Positions 1 to 9,386 are shown, numbered from the stretch's first letter. The stretch: DNA of 31,287 nt from an uncultured Eubacterium sp. (GCA_948759685.1 CAQBGY010000011.1:1-31287); one strand, 5' to 3'. Notes: generated from the sequence alone by a model not told the origin. Numbers and translations: made by a program.

Positions 1-2
1 TG

Positions 3-194
3 GACACAGATATACATACGACAATTGGTGTAGGTGATTATGAAAATGATATAACATTATTAGAGTGTGCAGATATAGGATATGCAGTAGATAATGCTAT
101 AGACAGTGTGAAGAGTATTGCTGACAGAGTTACTGTTTCTAATAAGGACCATGCGATTGCAGCGATAATAAACGATATAGAAAGAAGGTTATAG
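3..194 (+). CDS. Cof-type HAD hydrolase, C-terminal fragment
   Basis: The window opens inside this gene; 63 codons remain before the TAG at 192-194. The visible stretch, GVGDYENDITLLECADIGYA followed by VDNA and AD.V..SN, is the C-terminal HAD motif IV region of the Cof/YidA subfamily. The GDxxND acidic cluster helps hold the catalytic magnesium. Family members are cytoplasmic phosphatases acting on sugar phosphates, nucleotides or flavin-type substrates; the substrate cannot be told from this fragment. The stop codon lies one base before the next start, so the two genes are probably co-transcribed. The N-terminal DxDGT motif is outside the window. Confidence 0.85.
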   Translation, partial: DTDIHTTIGVGDYENDITLLECADIGYAVDNAIDSVKSIADRVTVSNKDHAIAAIINDIERRL

Positions 195-195
195 A

Positions 196-567
196 ATGAA
201 TAAAAAGACAAAAACAATTATAGGTGGTTTGATAATTTTAATTATCATTACAGCGGTTATTATCGCTGTTAAAGTTAATGTGAGCAAAAATGATAAAAAC
301 AAAGCAGCAGAGACAACTGTAGTAGAACAAAATCAGAGTATATCAGATAATCAGACAAAGTCTGGTGATGAGAATTATGTAACAATACCGCCAGAGACAG
401 AAGCAGTGAACAAATCTACTACAAATTATTTTGATAATATTGATGTTGTTGAGGAGACAACAAAGAAAAAAAATAAGAGAAATAAAAAAGATAAAGAGTC
501 AGAGGCGTATCCTGGAGAAAACGATGGCTGGTCACCTTTGGTTTCGCCGGATGATTTGGAACAGTAA
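196..567 (+). CDS. Small membrane-anchored, Thr-rich extracytoplasmic protein of unknown function
   Basis: This 123-residue protein has a short basic N-terminus (MNKKTKT), one hydrophobic segment at about residues 8-28 and a polar remainder. There is no lipobox cysteine, so it is more likely a type II-like anchored protein than a lipoprotein. The outer part holds Thr/Glu-rich stretches (AETTVVEQ, PPETEAVN, VEETTKKK), a basic patch near residues 90-100 and an acidic Trp-containing tail (DGWSPLVSPDDLEQ). No enzymatic motif is visible. The site AGAAGG at 183-188 gives good spacing to the ATG, and the start follows the upstream stop by one base, implying translational coupling with the HAD gene. 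Function unknown. Confidence 0.75.
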   Translation: MNKKTKTIIGGLIILIIITAVIIAVKVNVSKNDKNKAAETTVVEQNQSISDNQTKSGDENYVTIPPETEAVNKSTTNYFDNIDVVEETTKKKNKRNKKDKESEAYPGENDGWSPLVSPDDLEQ

Positions 568-606
568 TCTAAAAATAACATATTTATATATTAGGAAATA
601 ACAGAT

Positions 607-640
607 ACAAAGGTTGAAAAATATTTTCAGCCTTGTATTT
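607..640 (+). terminator. Probable terminator after the small membrane protein
   Basis: AAGGTTGAAAA pairs with TTTTCAGCCTT (one G-U pair), followed by TGTATTT. The U-tract is interrupted, so this is a moderate-strength candidate. Confidence 0.55.
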
Positions 641-692
641 CTATGTACATAAATTTTTCAGAAATATATGCTATGAATAATAGGAGGCTGGT

Positions 693-1589
693 ATGGATGA
701 TAAGATGGTAGTAAAAACAGCAGTGAGGGTTTCCACCGTTAGTATTATATCCAATATTATATTGAGTTTGTTGAAATTAATAGCGGGAATTGTAGGCAGG
801 TCCATGGCAATGCTTTCAGATGCAATTCATTCTTTGTCGGATGTATTTGGTTCGATTATTGTAATTATTGGTGTAAAGATGTCAAAAAAAGAAGAAGATA
901 GGGATCATCAATATGGACATGACAGAATGGAGTGTCTTGCATCGCTTGCATTGGGAGCAATATTGTTTTTGACAGGTACGCTCTTAATATATGAAGGAAT
1001 AAAAAAGATATATGTAGGTGAGGATATTAGTACACCGGGAACGATTGCTCTGATTGCAGCGATTGTTTCTATTGTGGCAAAAGAGGGAATGTACTGGTAT
1101 ACAAAAATTGCTGCAGATAAGATTCATTCCGATGCATTAAGGGCAGAGGCGTGGCATCACAGGTCGGATGCTTTGTCTTCCATAGGAAGTTTGATTGGTG
1201 TGGCAGGTGCTATGCTTGGTGTGAAAATATTAGATCCGGTTATGGCGGGAATTATCGGATTGGTTATCATTAAGGTTTCTTATGATATTGTAAAAGAAGC
1301 TGTAGATAAAATGGTAGATAAAGCATGTGATGATGAGACTGTCAGGGCGATGGAAGAACTTGTTTTGAATGTGGAAGGTGTAGAAGGTCTGGACTTAATA
1401 AAGACACGCATGTTTGGTACAAAAATGTATGTAGATATTGAGATAAGTGCTGATGGAGATTTGCTTTTAAAACAGTCTCATGAAATAGCAGAAGCAGTCC
1501 ATGACAATATTGAAAAACAGTTTGCTGATGTAAAACATTGTACGGTGCATGTAAATCCGGCAGGTTATGAACATAAGAAATTACCATAA
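693..1589 (+). CDS. Cation diffusion facilitator (CDF) family metal transporter
   Basis: The 298-residue protein has the usual CDF layout: a membrane domain of about six helices (residues 10-205) and a cytoplasmic ferredoxin-like C-terminal domain (about 210-290). The metal site is visible as HxxxD in helix 2 (H46, D50 in SDAIHSLSD) and HxxxD in helix 5 (H155, D159 in WHHRSDA). The family exports Zn2+, Cd2+, Fe2+ or Mn2+ by proton antiport. The His/Asp tetrad resembles zinc-type members more than the all-Asp Mn2+ type, but this is inference. AGGAGG at 682-687 supports the ATG. The gene stands alone between the terminator at 607-640 and the rpoD promoter at 1656. Confidence 0.93.
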   Translation: MDDKMVVKTAVRVSTVSIISNIILSLLKLIAGIVGRSMAMLSDAIHSLSDVFGSIIVIIGVKMSKKEEDRDHQYGHDRMECLASLALGAILFLTGTLLIYEGIKKIYVGEDISTPGTIALIAAIVSIVAKEGMYWYTKIAADKIHSDALRAEAWHHRSDALSSIGSLIGVAGAMLGVKILDPVMAGIIGLVIIKVSYDIVKEAVDKMVDKACDDETVRAMEELVLNVEGVEGLDLIKTRMFGTKMYVDIEISADGDLLLKQSHEIAEAVHDNIEKQFADVKHCTVHVNPAGYEHKKLP

Positions 1590-1655
1590 AAAACATATAA
1601 ATTGATAATATCTAGTGATTTTCAACAAAAAAGTGCATTTTTTTAAAATAGTCGG

Positions 1656-1683
1656 TTTACACTGGCTATTTTTTGTGTATAAT
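1656..1683 (+). promoter_or_regulatory. SigA-type promoter of rpoD
   Basis: TTTACA (1656-1661), a 16-base spacer and a perfect TATAAT (1678-1683). It lies inside the 5' extension of the open reading frame, so the longer frame cannot be the protein made from this promoter. Confidence 0.7.
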
Positions 1684-1746
1684 ATATGTTGGACCGACAG
1701 ATACTTAAAAAGAAACTTATGTTTCGATTTTAGAAAGGATACTGTA

Positions 1747-2997
1747 TTGAAACAACAAGATTTTAATCAAAAAATTGAAGAATTAGTTGGAATTGGTCAG
1801 AACAAAGATGGTCAGTTAACTACAGATGAAATTAAGAAATTTTTTGCAGAAGACAGTCTCACTGCAAAACAGGAGACAACGCTATTCTCAAAAATTCAGG
1901 AAAATAATATTACTGTAGTTTTATCTGAGAAAGATGCAGATTCTGATAGTGCAGATTCCGCAGAAGAAGTATTCGTAAACGAAGATGGTGAGGAAATGGT
2001 TGAGATTAAAGTAGATTTAATCACAGATGTCATTGAGCCAACGGACGAAGATATTGCTTCTGTTGCAGCGGACGAGGAGGATTTATTGGATCCCGCAGAC
2101 GAGGATTTTGAAAACGATGAAGAGGAAACGGTAGAGTTAGATGCCGTAGATTTGCTCGAGGGTGTGGGAACAGAAGATCCGGTGCGTATGTACTTGAAAG
2201 AAATCGGTACAGTAGCTTTGTTGACGGCAGAGGAAGAACTGGAGCTTGCAAAACGTAAGACAGAAGGGGATCCCGTTGCAAAAGAAAAGTTAATAGAGGC
2301 AAATTTGCGTCTTGTAGTTAGTATTGCAAAGAGATATACAGGGCGTGGCATGAGCTTTTTAGACTTAGTTCAGGAGGGAAATCTAGGTCTGATAAAAGGT
2401 GTTGAAAAATTTGAGTATACAAAGGGCTTTAAGTTAAGTACATATGCTACATGGTGGATTAGACAGTCGGTTACAAGAGCTTTGGCAGATCATGCCAGAA
2501 CAATCCGTGTACCTGTTCATATGGTTGAAACAATTAACAGAATGTCAAAAATGCAAAGAAAACTGACTCTCGAATTAGGATATGAGCCATCTACAAAAGA
2601 ATTGGCGCAGGCACTGGATATGACAGAGGAAAAAGTTTTGGAAATAATGCAGATTGCGAGAGAGCCGGCATCATTGGAGACTCCTATTGGAGAAGAGGAC
2701 GATTCAAACCTTGGGGATTTTGTAGCAGACAATAACGCAGTTACTCCGGAAGCAAATATTGAATCAGTGATGCTTCGAGAGCATATAGATGTATTGTTAC
2801 AGGATTTAAAGGATAGAGAGCGTGAGGTCATAATTCTTAGATTTGGATTGAGAGACGGACATCCTAGAACATTAGAAGAAGTAGGAAAGATATTTAGTGT
2901 TACCAGGGAGCGTATCAGACAGATTGAGGCAAAGGCTTTAAGAAAATTAAGAAATCCTGTCAGAAGTAAAAAGATTAAGGATTTTTTAGGTGAATAA
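1747..2997 (+). CDS. rpoD: RNA polymerase primary-type sigma factor RpoD/SigA
   Basis: I start this at the TTG at 1747 (416 residues). AGAAAGGA at 1732-1739 is ideally spaced and the promoter at 1656-1683 lies within the longer open frame. Residues 1-60 resemble region 1.1 and residues 60-140 form a strongly acidic linker. Region 1.2 begins near [12 protein letters not shown] (143). Region 2 includes [20 protein letters not shown] and [10 protein letters not shown] (205-240). Region 3 is around [16 protein letters not shown], and region 4 ends with the helix-turn-helix [18 protein letters not shown] (385-402). The protein directs core polymerase to -35/-10 promoters like those found across this window. 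Unlike many Firmicutes loci there is no dnaG directly upstream, so a second rpoD elsewhere is possible. Confidence 0.93.
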   Translation: MKQQDFNQKIEELVGIGQNKDGQLTTDEIKKFFAEDSLTAKQETTLFSKIQENNITVVLSEKDADSDSADSAEEVFVNEDGEEMVEIKVDLITDVIEPTDEDIASVAADEEDLLDPADEDFENDEEETVELDAVDLLEGVGTEDPVRMYLKEIGTVALLTAEEELELAKRKTEGDPVAKEKLIEANLRLVVSIAKRYTGRGMSFLDLVQEGNLGLIKGVEKFEYTKGFKLSTYATWWIRQSVTRALADHARTIRVPVHMVETINRMSKMQRKLTLELGYEPSTKELAQALDMTEEKVLEIMQIAREPASLETPIGEEDDSNLGDFVADNNAVTPEANIESVMLREHIDVLLQDLKDREREVIILRFGLRDGHPRTLEEVGKIFSVTRERIRQIEAKALRKLRNPVRSKKIKDFLGE

Positions 2998-3096
2998 TTA
3001 TTTCTTTATTTAGTTAATGAAATGATGAAAATTGATATTCAAATATTACGGTTTGTTTAATAAAACAAGAAAATTATATATTAAACTTAATTTTAT

Positions 3097-3125
3097 TTGA
3101 CAAAAACACTAAAATAGTTTATAAA
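3097..3125 (+). promoter_or_regulatory. SigA-type promoter of the gltB-gltD operon
   Basis: Perfect TTGACA (3097-3102), 17-base spacer, TATAAA (3120-3125). The predicted start near 3132 gives a leader of about 135 nt that begins almost directly with the structured element at 3140-3196. The stretch 2998-3096 upstream is AT-rich and holds nothing else I can support. Confidence 0.8.
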
Positions 3126-3139
3126 ATTAAGTAGAGATT

Positions 3140-3196
3140 AAGAAGGGTACAAAGATGTACATGGATAGCTCCATTCGTTTTTGTACCCTTCTTTTT
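3140..3196 (+). terminator. Leader terminator (attenuator) upstream of gltB
   Basis: AAGAAGGGTACAAA (3140-3153) pairs perfectly with TTTGTACCCTTCTT (3180-3193), giving a 14-bp stem whose 3' arm runs into a T5 tract (3192-3196). It begins about 8 nt after the predicted transcription start and 70 nt before gltB. It therefore serves the leader rather than rpoD alone, although it could also stop rpoD read-through. Confidence 0.88.
3147..3174 (+). promoter_or_regulatory. Tandem hexaloop hairpins, probable ANTAR-protein binding RNA (antiterminator)
   Basis: Two adjacent hairpins each carry a six-base loop. P1 is GTAC-AAAGAT-GTAC (3147-3160) and P2 is ATGG-ATAGCT-CCAT (3161-3174). Both loops have A at position 1 and G at position 4, the signature known for RNA targets of ANTAR-domain antiterminators (AmiR/NasR/EutV type). 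P1 uses bases 3147-3153 that also belong to the 5' arm of the following terminator, so the two folds exclude each other. ANTAR regulators such as NitR are known next to glutamine synthetase and glutamate synthase genes in clostridia. No ANTAR protein is encoded in this window. The stems are only four base pairs, so protein stabilisation would be needed. Confidence 0.72.
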
Positions 3197-3266
3197 GCAG
3201 ATATCAAAGCAGTCAGTCAGAGTTTTCTAAATCGCTGCATATGTTAATATTTCAAGGAGGAAAGTC

Positions 3267-6200
3267 ATGGAACAAAATATATTATTCAAAAAGGCTGAGG
3301 AAAATGGATTATATGATTCCAGATTTGAGCATGATAACTGCGGTATTGGTGCAGTTGTAAATATCAAAGGGAAACGGAGTCATGAAACAGTAATTAACGC
3401 TTTAAAGATTGTTGAGAATTTAGAGCATCGTGCCGGAAAAGATGCCGAAGGCAAGACCGGTGATGGTGTAGGTATTATGTTGCAGATTTCACATAAATTT
3501 TTTAAAAAAGTTACAAAGCCGTTAGGCATTCATATTGGAGAAGAGAGAGAATATGGTGTCGGCATGTTCTTTATGCCACAGGATGATCTGACATGTAAAA
3601 GTGAGATGAAAATGTTAGAAATCATTACTGAGAAAGAGGGATTAGAATTCCTTGGCTGGAGAGAGGTTCCGGTGAATCCGGAAGTACTTGGAAGCAGGGC
3701 ATTGGAATGTATGCCTCGTATTATACAGTGCTTTATTAAAAAACCTGAGGATGTAGAAAAGGGATTAGAGTTTGACAGAAAGCTTTATATTATAAGAAGA
3801 GTTTTTTCACATAGTAATGCTGGAACATACACGGTTTCTATGTCCAGTAGAACAATTGTATATAAGGGAATGTTTCTGGTAGACCAGTTAGGCCCGTTTT
3901 TTGCAGATTTAATGGATAAGAATTATGAATCTGCTATTGCACTGGTTCACTCCAGATTCTCGACGAATACACAGCCGAGCTGGAAAAGAGCTCATCCGAA
4001 CAGATTCATTGTTCATAATGGAGAGATTAATACAATACGTGGAAATGCAGATAATATGCTGGCCCGTGAAGAGTCTATGAGCAGTGAATATATGAAGAGT
4101 TCGCTGCAGAAGGTTATGCCGGTAGTAGATGTGAATGGTTCAGATTCTGCGATGTTAGATAATACATTAGAGTTCTTAGTAATGAATGGGGTGGAACTGC
4201 CATTAGCAGTTATGATGTGCATTCCGGAACCATGGGAGAAAAATGATACAATCAGCCAGACAAAGAGAGATTTTTATCAGTATTATGCGACAATGATGGA
4301 ACCTTGGGATGGACCAGCGTCAATACTGTTTACTGATGGTGATTATATGGGAGCGATTCTTGACAGAAACGGACTTCGTCCTTCGAGATATTATATTACA
4401 GATGACGACCAGTTAATTCTCTCATCAGAGGTGGGTGTCTTAGATATTGCACCGGAAAAGATTGTCGTAAAAGAGCGTCTCCGTCCGGGACGTATGTTAT
4501 TAGTTGACACGGTCAATGGAAAATTAATTGATGATGATGAACTAAAGGAAAGTTATGCAGCAAGAAAACCATATGGTGAATGGCTCAATAATAATTTAGT
4601 TTCTTTGAAAGATATCAATATACCAAATGTCAGAGTTGAGAGTTTTGAGAAAGAAGAACGCCAGAGGCTACAGAAGAACTTCGGGTATACTTTTGAAGAC
4701 TTAAAACGTATTATTCCGATGGCAAACAATGGAATTGAGGCTACAAAGGCTATGGGTAAGGATACACCATTGGCAGTTTTAAGTGAAAGAAATCATCCGT
4801 TATTTAATTATTTCAAGCAGCTGTTCGCACAGGTAACGAACCCTCCGATTGATGCAATTCGTGAGGAGATTGTAACATCTACATCAGTTTATATTGGTAA
4901 TGATGGAAATATATTAGAGGAGCAGCCGGAAAATTGTAATGTATTAAAAATAAATCACCCAATACTTACGAATACAGATATTTTGAAGTTGAAAAATATA
5001 GATGAGCCAGGATTCAAATCAGCAGTCGTTCCGATTGTTTATTATAAAGGAATTAATATTGAAAAAGCCATTGAACAGGTATTTGTGGATGTGGATAAAG
5101 CACATAAAGATGGAGCAAACATTATCATTCTGTCAGACAGGGGTGTTGATGAGTATCACGTACAGATTCCATCACTTCTTGCAGTATCAGCAGTACATCA
5201 GTATCTGGTCCGAACAAAGAAGAGAACGACATTGTCTCTGGTTTTAGAGAGTGGCGAGCCAAGAGATGTACATCATTTTGCAACGCTTTTAGGTTATGGT
5301 GCGAGTGCAATTAATCCATATCTGGCACATGAGACAATCAAGCAGATGGTGGAAGAAGAAATGATAAATAAAGATCCATATGCTGCCATTGATGATTACA
5401 ATAAAGCAATACTTGGTGGAATTGTAAAAATTGCTTCCAAAATGGGTATTTCTACAATTCAGTCTTATCAGGGCTCTCAGATATTTGAGGCGATTGGTAT
5501 TTCAAAAGAAGTCATTGACAAATATTTTACGGGAACAGTCAGCCGTGTAGAAGGTATCACAATGAAGGACATTGAAGACAGTGTGGAAGAACTTCATTCG
5601 AAAGCTTTTGATCCACTGGGATTGGATGTTGATTTGACATTGGAGAGCAATGGAGAACATAAAGCGAGAAGTGGTAAGGAACAGCACAAATACAATCCTG
5701 CAACAATCCACACCTTGCAGCAGGCGACATGGACAGATAATTATCAGTTGTTTAAACAGTATACGCATATGATTGACGAAGAAATGGCACCATTCCATCT
5801 GCGTGGATTGATGGATTTCAACTATCCGGAAAATGGTGGTATTTCCATTGATGAGGTAGAGAGTGCTGAATCCATTATGAAGAGATTTAAGACCGGAGCA
5901 ATGTCTTATGGTTCAATATCTCAGGAAGCACATGAGACGATGGCAATTGCCATGAATATGATTGGCGGACGTTCCAATTCCGGTGAAGGTGGCGAGTCTA
6001 TAGAAAGATTGACTGTGGGAGAAGATGGCCTCAACAGATGTTCTAAGATTAAGCAGGTGGCATCCGGACGTTTTGGTGTAACTTCCAGATATCTGGTAAG
6101 TGCAGAAGAACTTCAGATTAAGATGGCACAAGGTGCAAAGCCGGGTGAAGGCGGTCACCTTCCAGGAAAGAAAGTTTATCCTTGGGTAGCGAAAACAAGA

Positions 6201-7814
6201 CATTCCACACCAGGTGTAAGTTTGATTTCACCGCCGCCACATCATGATATTTATTCGATTGAAGATTTGGCACAGTTGATTTATGATCTGAAGAATTCAA
6301 ACCGCGATGCCAGAATATCTGTCAAGTTAGTATCAGAGGCAGGTGTTGGTACAGTAGCAGCAGGTGTGGCAAAAGCAGGAGCACAGGTGATTCTTGTATC
6401 AGGATTTGATGGTGGTACAGGTGCAGCTCCTGAGAACTCTATTTACAACGCAGGTCTTCCATGGGAGTTGGGTCTTGCAGAAGCACATCAGACATTGATT
6501 GCGAATGGTCTCAGACATAAAGTTGTTGTGGAAACAGATGGTAAACTGATGAGTGGAAGAGATGTTGCGATTGCGGCAATGCTAGGAGCAGAGGAGTACG
6601 GATTTGCTACAGCGCCACTGGTAACGATGGGCTGTGTGATGATGCGTGTATGTAATCTGGATACCTGTCCGGTCGGTGTAGCTACACAGAATCCGGAGCT
6701 TCGCAAAAACTTTAAAGGAAAACCGGAATATGTCGTAAACTTTATGAAGTTTATTGCAGAAGAACTTCGTGAGTATATGGCAAAATTAGGTGTTAGAACA
6801 TTAGATGAATTAGTAGGTCGTGCTGATTTACTGAAAGTAAAAGAAGGTATTGATGCTAAGAAAGCTGCTGAGGTCGATTTAAATAAGATTTTAAATACTG
6901 ATTTTGCAGAGGAGAGAGTTCAGTATCTGAAGAAGAATGAATATGATTTTGAATTAGAAAAGACAAAGGATTTGGAAGTTCTGCTTCCAAAGATGAAAAA
7001 AGCGCTGGACAGCAGAAAGCCGGCAACAGTAGAAGTGAATGTTACAAATATTGATCGTTCACTTGGAACAATTTTTGGATCTGAAATTACAAAGAGATAT
7101 GATGATACCTTAGAAGATGATATGTACACAGTGAAATGTTTCGGTGCCGGAGGACAGAGTCTTGGTGCATTTATTCCTAATGGAATGACAATGGAATTAA
7201 CTGGTGACAGCAATGACTATCTTGGCAAAGGTTTGTCCGGTGGTAAAATTATTGTGAAACCGCCAAAGGAGTCAATATTCAGGCAGGATGAAAATATTAT
7301 TATCGGTAATGTGGCATTCTATGGTGCAACGAGTGGTAAGGCTTATATTAATGGTGTAGCCGGAGAGAGATTTTGTGTTAGAAATTCCGGTATGTCAGCA
7401 GTTGTTGAAGGTGTGGGAGACCATGGCTGTGAATATATGACAGGTGGCTGCGTGGCAGTTATCGGTAAGGTTGGAAAGAACTTTGCGGCAGGTATGAGCG
7501 GTGGTGTCGCTTATGTACTGGATGAGAATAATGATTTGTATAGAAAGACAAATAAGTCGCTTGTATCGACGGAAGAAATATCGAATAAGTATGATGTTCT
7601 GGAATTAAAAGGAATGATTGAGGAGCATGTGAAATACACAGATTCTGAGAAGGGAAAATTAATTTTAGATAAATTTGAAGAGTATTTGCCTAAATTCAAA
7701 AAGATTATTCCGTATGATTATAAGAAGATGCTGGAGACGATTGCAAAGATGGAGCAGAAGGGGCTCAATCCGGAGCAGGCACAGATAGAAGCATTCTACG
7801 AGGCAACAAGATAG
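3267..7814 (+). CDS. gltB: Glutamate synthase (NADPH), large subunit
   Basis: At 1515 residues this is full length for a bacterial GOGAT alpha subunit. It hydrolyses glutamine and passes ammonia through a tunnel to 2-oxoglutarate, giving two glutamates. The class II glutamine amidotransferase domain starts at the nucleophile C25 (DNCGIGAV); as in the family, the first 24 residues are probably cleaved as a propeptide. The FMN/synthase domain carries GGRSNSGEGGE (from about 900). The [3Fe-4S] ligands are C1123, C1129 and C1134 (GCVMMRVCNLDTCPVG). The C-terminal third is the GXGXG beta-helix domain (about 1260-1490). AAGGAGG at 3254-3260 precedes the ATG by six bases. gltD follows 11 bases downstream. 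Expression is probably controlled by the leader antiterminator. Confidence 0.98.
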   Translation: MEQNILFKKAEENGLYDSRFEHDNCGIGAVVNIKGKRSHETVINALKIVENLEHRAGKDAEGKTGDGVGIMLQISHKFFKKVTKPLGIHIGEEREYGVGMFFMPQDDLTCKSEMKMLEIITEKEGLEFLGWREVPVNPEVLGSRALECMPRIIQCFIKKPEDVEKGLEFDRKLYIIRRVFSHSNAGTYTVSMSSRTIVYKGMFLVDQLGPFFADLMDKNYESAIALVHSRFSTNTQPSWKRAHPNRFIVHNGEINTIRGNADNMLAREESMSSEYMKSSLQKVMPVVDVNGSDSAMLDNTLEFLVMNGVELPLAVMMCIPEPWEKNDTISQTKRDFYQYYATMMEPWDGPASILFTDGDYMGAILDRNGLRPSRYYITDDDQLILSSEVGVLDIAPEKIVVKERLRPGRMLLVDTVNGKLIDDDELKESYAARKPYGEWLNNNLVSLKDINIPNVRVESFEKEERQRLQKNFGYTFEDLKRIIPMANNGIEATKAMGKDTPLAVLSERNHPLFNYFKQLFAQVTNPPIDAIREEIVTSTSVYIGNDGNILEEQPENCNVLKINHPILTNTDILKLKNIDEPGFKSAVVPIVYYKGINIEKAIEQVFVDVDKAHKDGANIIILSDRGVDEYHVQIPSLLAVSAVHQYLVRTKKRTTLSLVLESGEPRDVHHFATLLGYGASAINPYLAHETIKQMVEEEMINKDPYAAIDDYNKAILGGIVKIASKMGISTIQSYQGSQIFEAIGISKEVIDKYFTGTVSRVEGITMKDIEDSVEELHSKAFDPLGLDVDLTLESNGEHKARSGKEQHKYNPATIHTLQQATWTDNYQLFKQYTHMIDEEMAPFHLRGLMDFNYPENGGISIDEVESAESIMKRFKTGAMSYGSISQEAHETMAIAMNMIGGRSNSGEGGESIERLTVGEDGLNRCSKIKQVASGRFGVTSRYLVSAEELQIKMAQGAKPGEGGHLPGKKVYPWVAKTRHSTPGVSLISPPPHHDIYSIEDLAQLIYDLKNSNRDARISVKLVSEAGVGTVAAGVAKAGAQVILVSGFDGGTGAAPENSIYNAGLPWELGLAEAHQTLIANGLRHKVVVETDGKLMSGRDVAIAAMLGAEEYGFATAPLVTMGCVMMRVCNLDTCPVGVATQNPELRKNFKGKPEYVVNFMKFIAEELREYMAKLGVRTLDELVGRADLLKVKEGIDAKKAAEVDLNKILNTDFAEERVQYLKKNEYDFELEKTKDLEVLLPKMKKALDSRKPATVEVNVTNIDRSLGTIFGSEITKRYDDTLEDDMYTVKCFGAGGQSLGAFIPNGMTMELTGDSNDYLGKGLSGGKIIVKPPKESIFRQDENIIIGNVAFYGATSGKAYINGVAGERFCVRNSGMSAVVEGVGDHGCEYMTGGCVAVIGKVGKNFAAGMSGGVAYVLDENNDLYRKTNKSLVSTEEISNKYDVLELKGMIEEHVKYTDSEKGKLILDKFEEYLPKFKKIIPYDYKKMLETIAKMEQKGLNPEQAQIEAFYEATR

Positions 7815-7825
7815 GAGGTATAACA

Positions 7826-9316
7826 ATGGGAAAACCAACAGGATTTTTAGATTATGAAAGAGAAGACGCAAAGGCGTTTTCTCCAAAGGAAAGAATTAAA
7901 AACTTTAATGAGTTCCATGAGCCTCTGTCGATGGAAAAGCAGAAATGTCAGGCTGCCAGATGTATGGAGTGTGGTGTGCCATTTTGCCAGAACGGCCAGG
8001 TGATTTCGGGTATGGTATCAGGATGTCCTTTGAACAATCTGATTCCGGAATGGAATGATTTATTGTATATGGGAAATATGGAGCAGGCATATAACAGACT
8101 TCATAAAACAAACAACTTTCCGGAGTTTACTTCGCGTGTATGTCCGGCACTTTGTGAGAAGGCATGCACATGTGGGTTAAATGGCGAGGCAGTTTCTGTC
8201 AGGGCAAACGAGCATTTGATTATTGAAAATGCATATGAAAAAGGATTTGCGGGAGCAAAGGCGCCATCCGTCCGCACAGGAAAGAAAGTTGCAGTAATTG
8301 GTTCCGGTCCGTCAGGACTTGCAGTGGCAGATCAGTTAAATAAGAGAGGACACAGTGTTACTGTTTATGAACGTGATGACAGAATCGGCGGACTTTTGAT
8401 GTATGGTATTCCAAATATGAAATTGGAAAAGCATATCATTGATAGAAAAGTCGATATCATGAAAGAAGAAGGTGTAGAGTTTATTACCGGTGTCAACGTT
8501 GGAAAAGATATCAAAGCAGAACAGCTCCTGAAAGAATATGATAAGGTAGTTCTTGCCTGCGGTTCAAGAAATGCAAGAGATATTAAAGCACCCGGCCGTG
8601 ATGCGAAGGGGATTTATTTTGCAGTAGATTTTTTGACATCAACGACAAAAGCGCTGCTTGATAATAATGGAAAGTTAGCAGAGGGTACTTTTATTTCAGC
8701 AAAGGATAAAGATGTGGTCGTTATCGGAGGCGGTGACACAGGAAATGACTGTGTCGGAACATCTATCCGTCATGGTGCAAAGAGTGTGCTACAGCTGGAA
8801 ATGATGCCGAAGGCTCCGGATGAAAGATTGGAGAGTAATCCTTGGCCGGAATGGCCTAGAGTCTGCAAGACGGATTATGGACAGGAAGAAGCAATTGCGA
8901 TGTTTGGTGAGGACCCTCGTGTATATCAGACGACAGTAAAAGAGTTTGTGAAAGATAAAGACGGAAACTTATGTAAACTTGTGCTTGTAAAGTTAGAATC
9001 AAAGAAAGATGAAAAGACAGGCCGTATGAATATGGTAGAAATCAAAGGCTCAGAATATGAAGTAGATTGTCAGTTGGTTTTGATTGCGGCAGGTTTCCTT
9101 GGAACAGAAAACTATGTGACAAAGGCATTTAAAGTAGACACTGATCCAAGAACAAACATTGCGACAATGCCGGGTAAGTACGCAACAAGTGCAGAAAATG
9201 TATTTGTAGCAGGAGATGCTCATAGAGGGCAGTCGCTGGTTGTTTGGGCAATTCGAGAAGGAAGAGACTGTGCCAGAGAAGTAGATAAAGCGTTGATGGG
9301 ATATACAACACTGTAA
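7826..9316 (+). CDS. gltD: Glutamate synthase (NADPH), small subunit
   Basis: This 496-residue flavoprotein passes electrons from NAD(P)H through FAD and two [4Fe-4S] clusters to the large subunit. The N-terminal cysteines C41, C46, C49, C54, C67, C106, C110, C114 and C116 supply the cluster-binding set. The FAD site is GSGPSGLA (159-166) and the NAD(P)H site is IGGGDTGND (300-308). The C-terminal FAD contact is VFVAGDAHRGQSLVVWAI. AGGAGG in the 11-base gap after gltB gives tight coupling, matching the 1:1 complex. A strong terminator at 9344-9385 closes the operon. The same fold is used by NfnB and DPD-type electron transfer subunits, but adjacency to gltB settles the assignment. Confidence 0.98.
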   Translation: MGKPTGFLDYEREDAKAFSPKERIKNFNEFHEPLSMEKQKCQAARCMECGVPFCQNGQVISGMVSGCPLNNLIPEWNDLLYMGNMEQAYNRLHKTNNFPEFTSRVCPALCEKACTCGLNGEAVSVRANEHLIIENAYEKGFAGAKAPSVRTGKKVAVIGSGPSGLAVADQLNKRGHSVTVYERDDRIGGLLMYGIPNMKLEKHIIDRKVDIMKEEGVEFITGVNVGKDIKAEQLLKEYDKVVLACGSRNARDIKAPGRDAKGIYFAVDFLTSTTKALLDNNGKLAEGTFISAKDKDVVVIGGGDTGNDCVGTSIRHGAKSVLQLEMMPKAPDERLESNPWPEWPRVCKTDYGQEEAIAMFGEDPRVYQTTVKEFVKDKDGNLCKLVLVKLESKKDEKTGRMNMVEIKGSEYEVDCQLVLIAAGFLGTENYVTKAFKVDTDPRTNIATMPGKYATSAENVFVAGDAHRGQSLVVWAIREGRDCAREVDKALMGYTTL

Positions 9317-9343
9317 GAGGAATAAGCTGTGTAAGGAAAAAGG

Positions 9344-9386
9344 AGAAATAGAAAAGGTGCTTGTGCATTTTTCTATTTCTTTTTTG
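9344..9386 (+). terminator. Terminator of the gltB-gltD operon
   Basis: AGAAATAGAAAA (9344-9355) pairs perfectly with TTTTCTATTTCT (9369-9380), followed by TTTTTG. This is a 12-bp stem with a 13-nt loop. Confidence 0.9.

Noticed and set aside
1615..1746. N-terminal 44-codon extension of rpoD
   Set aside because: It begins at a non-ATG codon without a ribosome site and contains the probable rpoD promoter; TTG 1747 has an ideal site.
1896..2351. Ser-rich open frame on the minus strand inside rpoD
   Set aside because: It mirrors the acidic Asp/Glu codons of the sigma linker and has no start signals.
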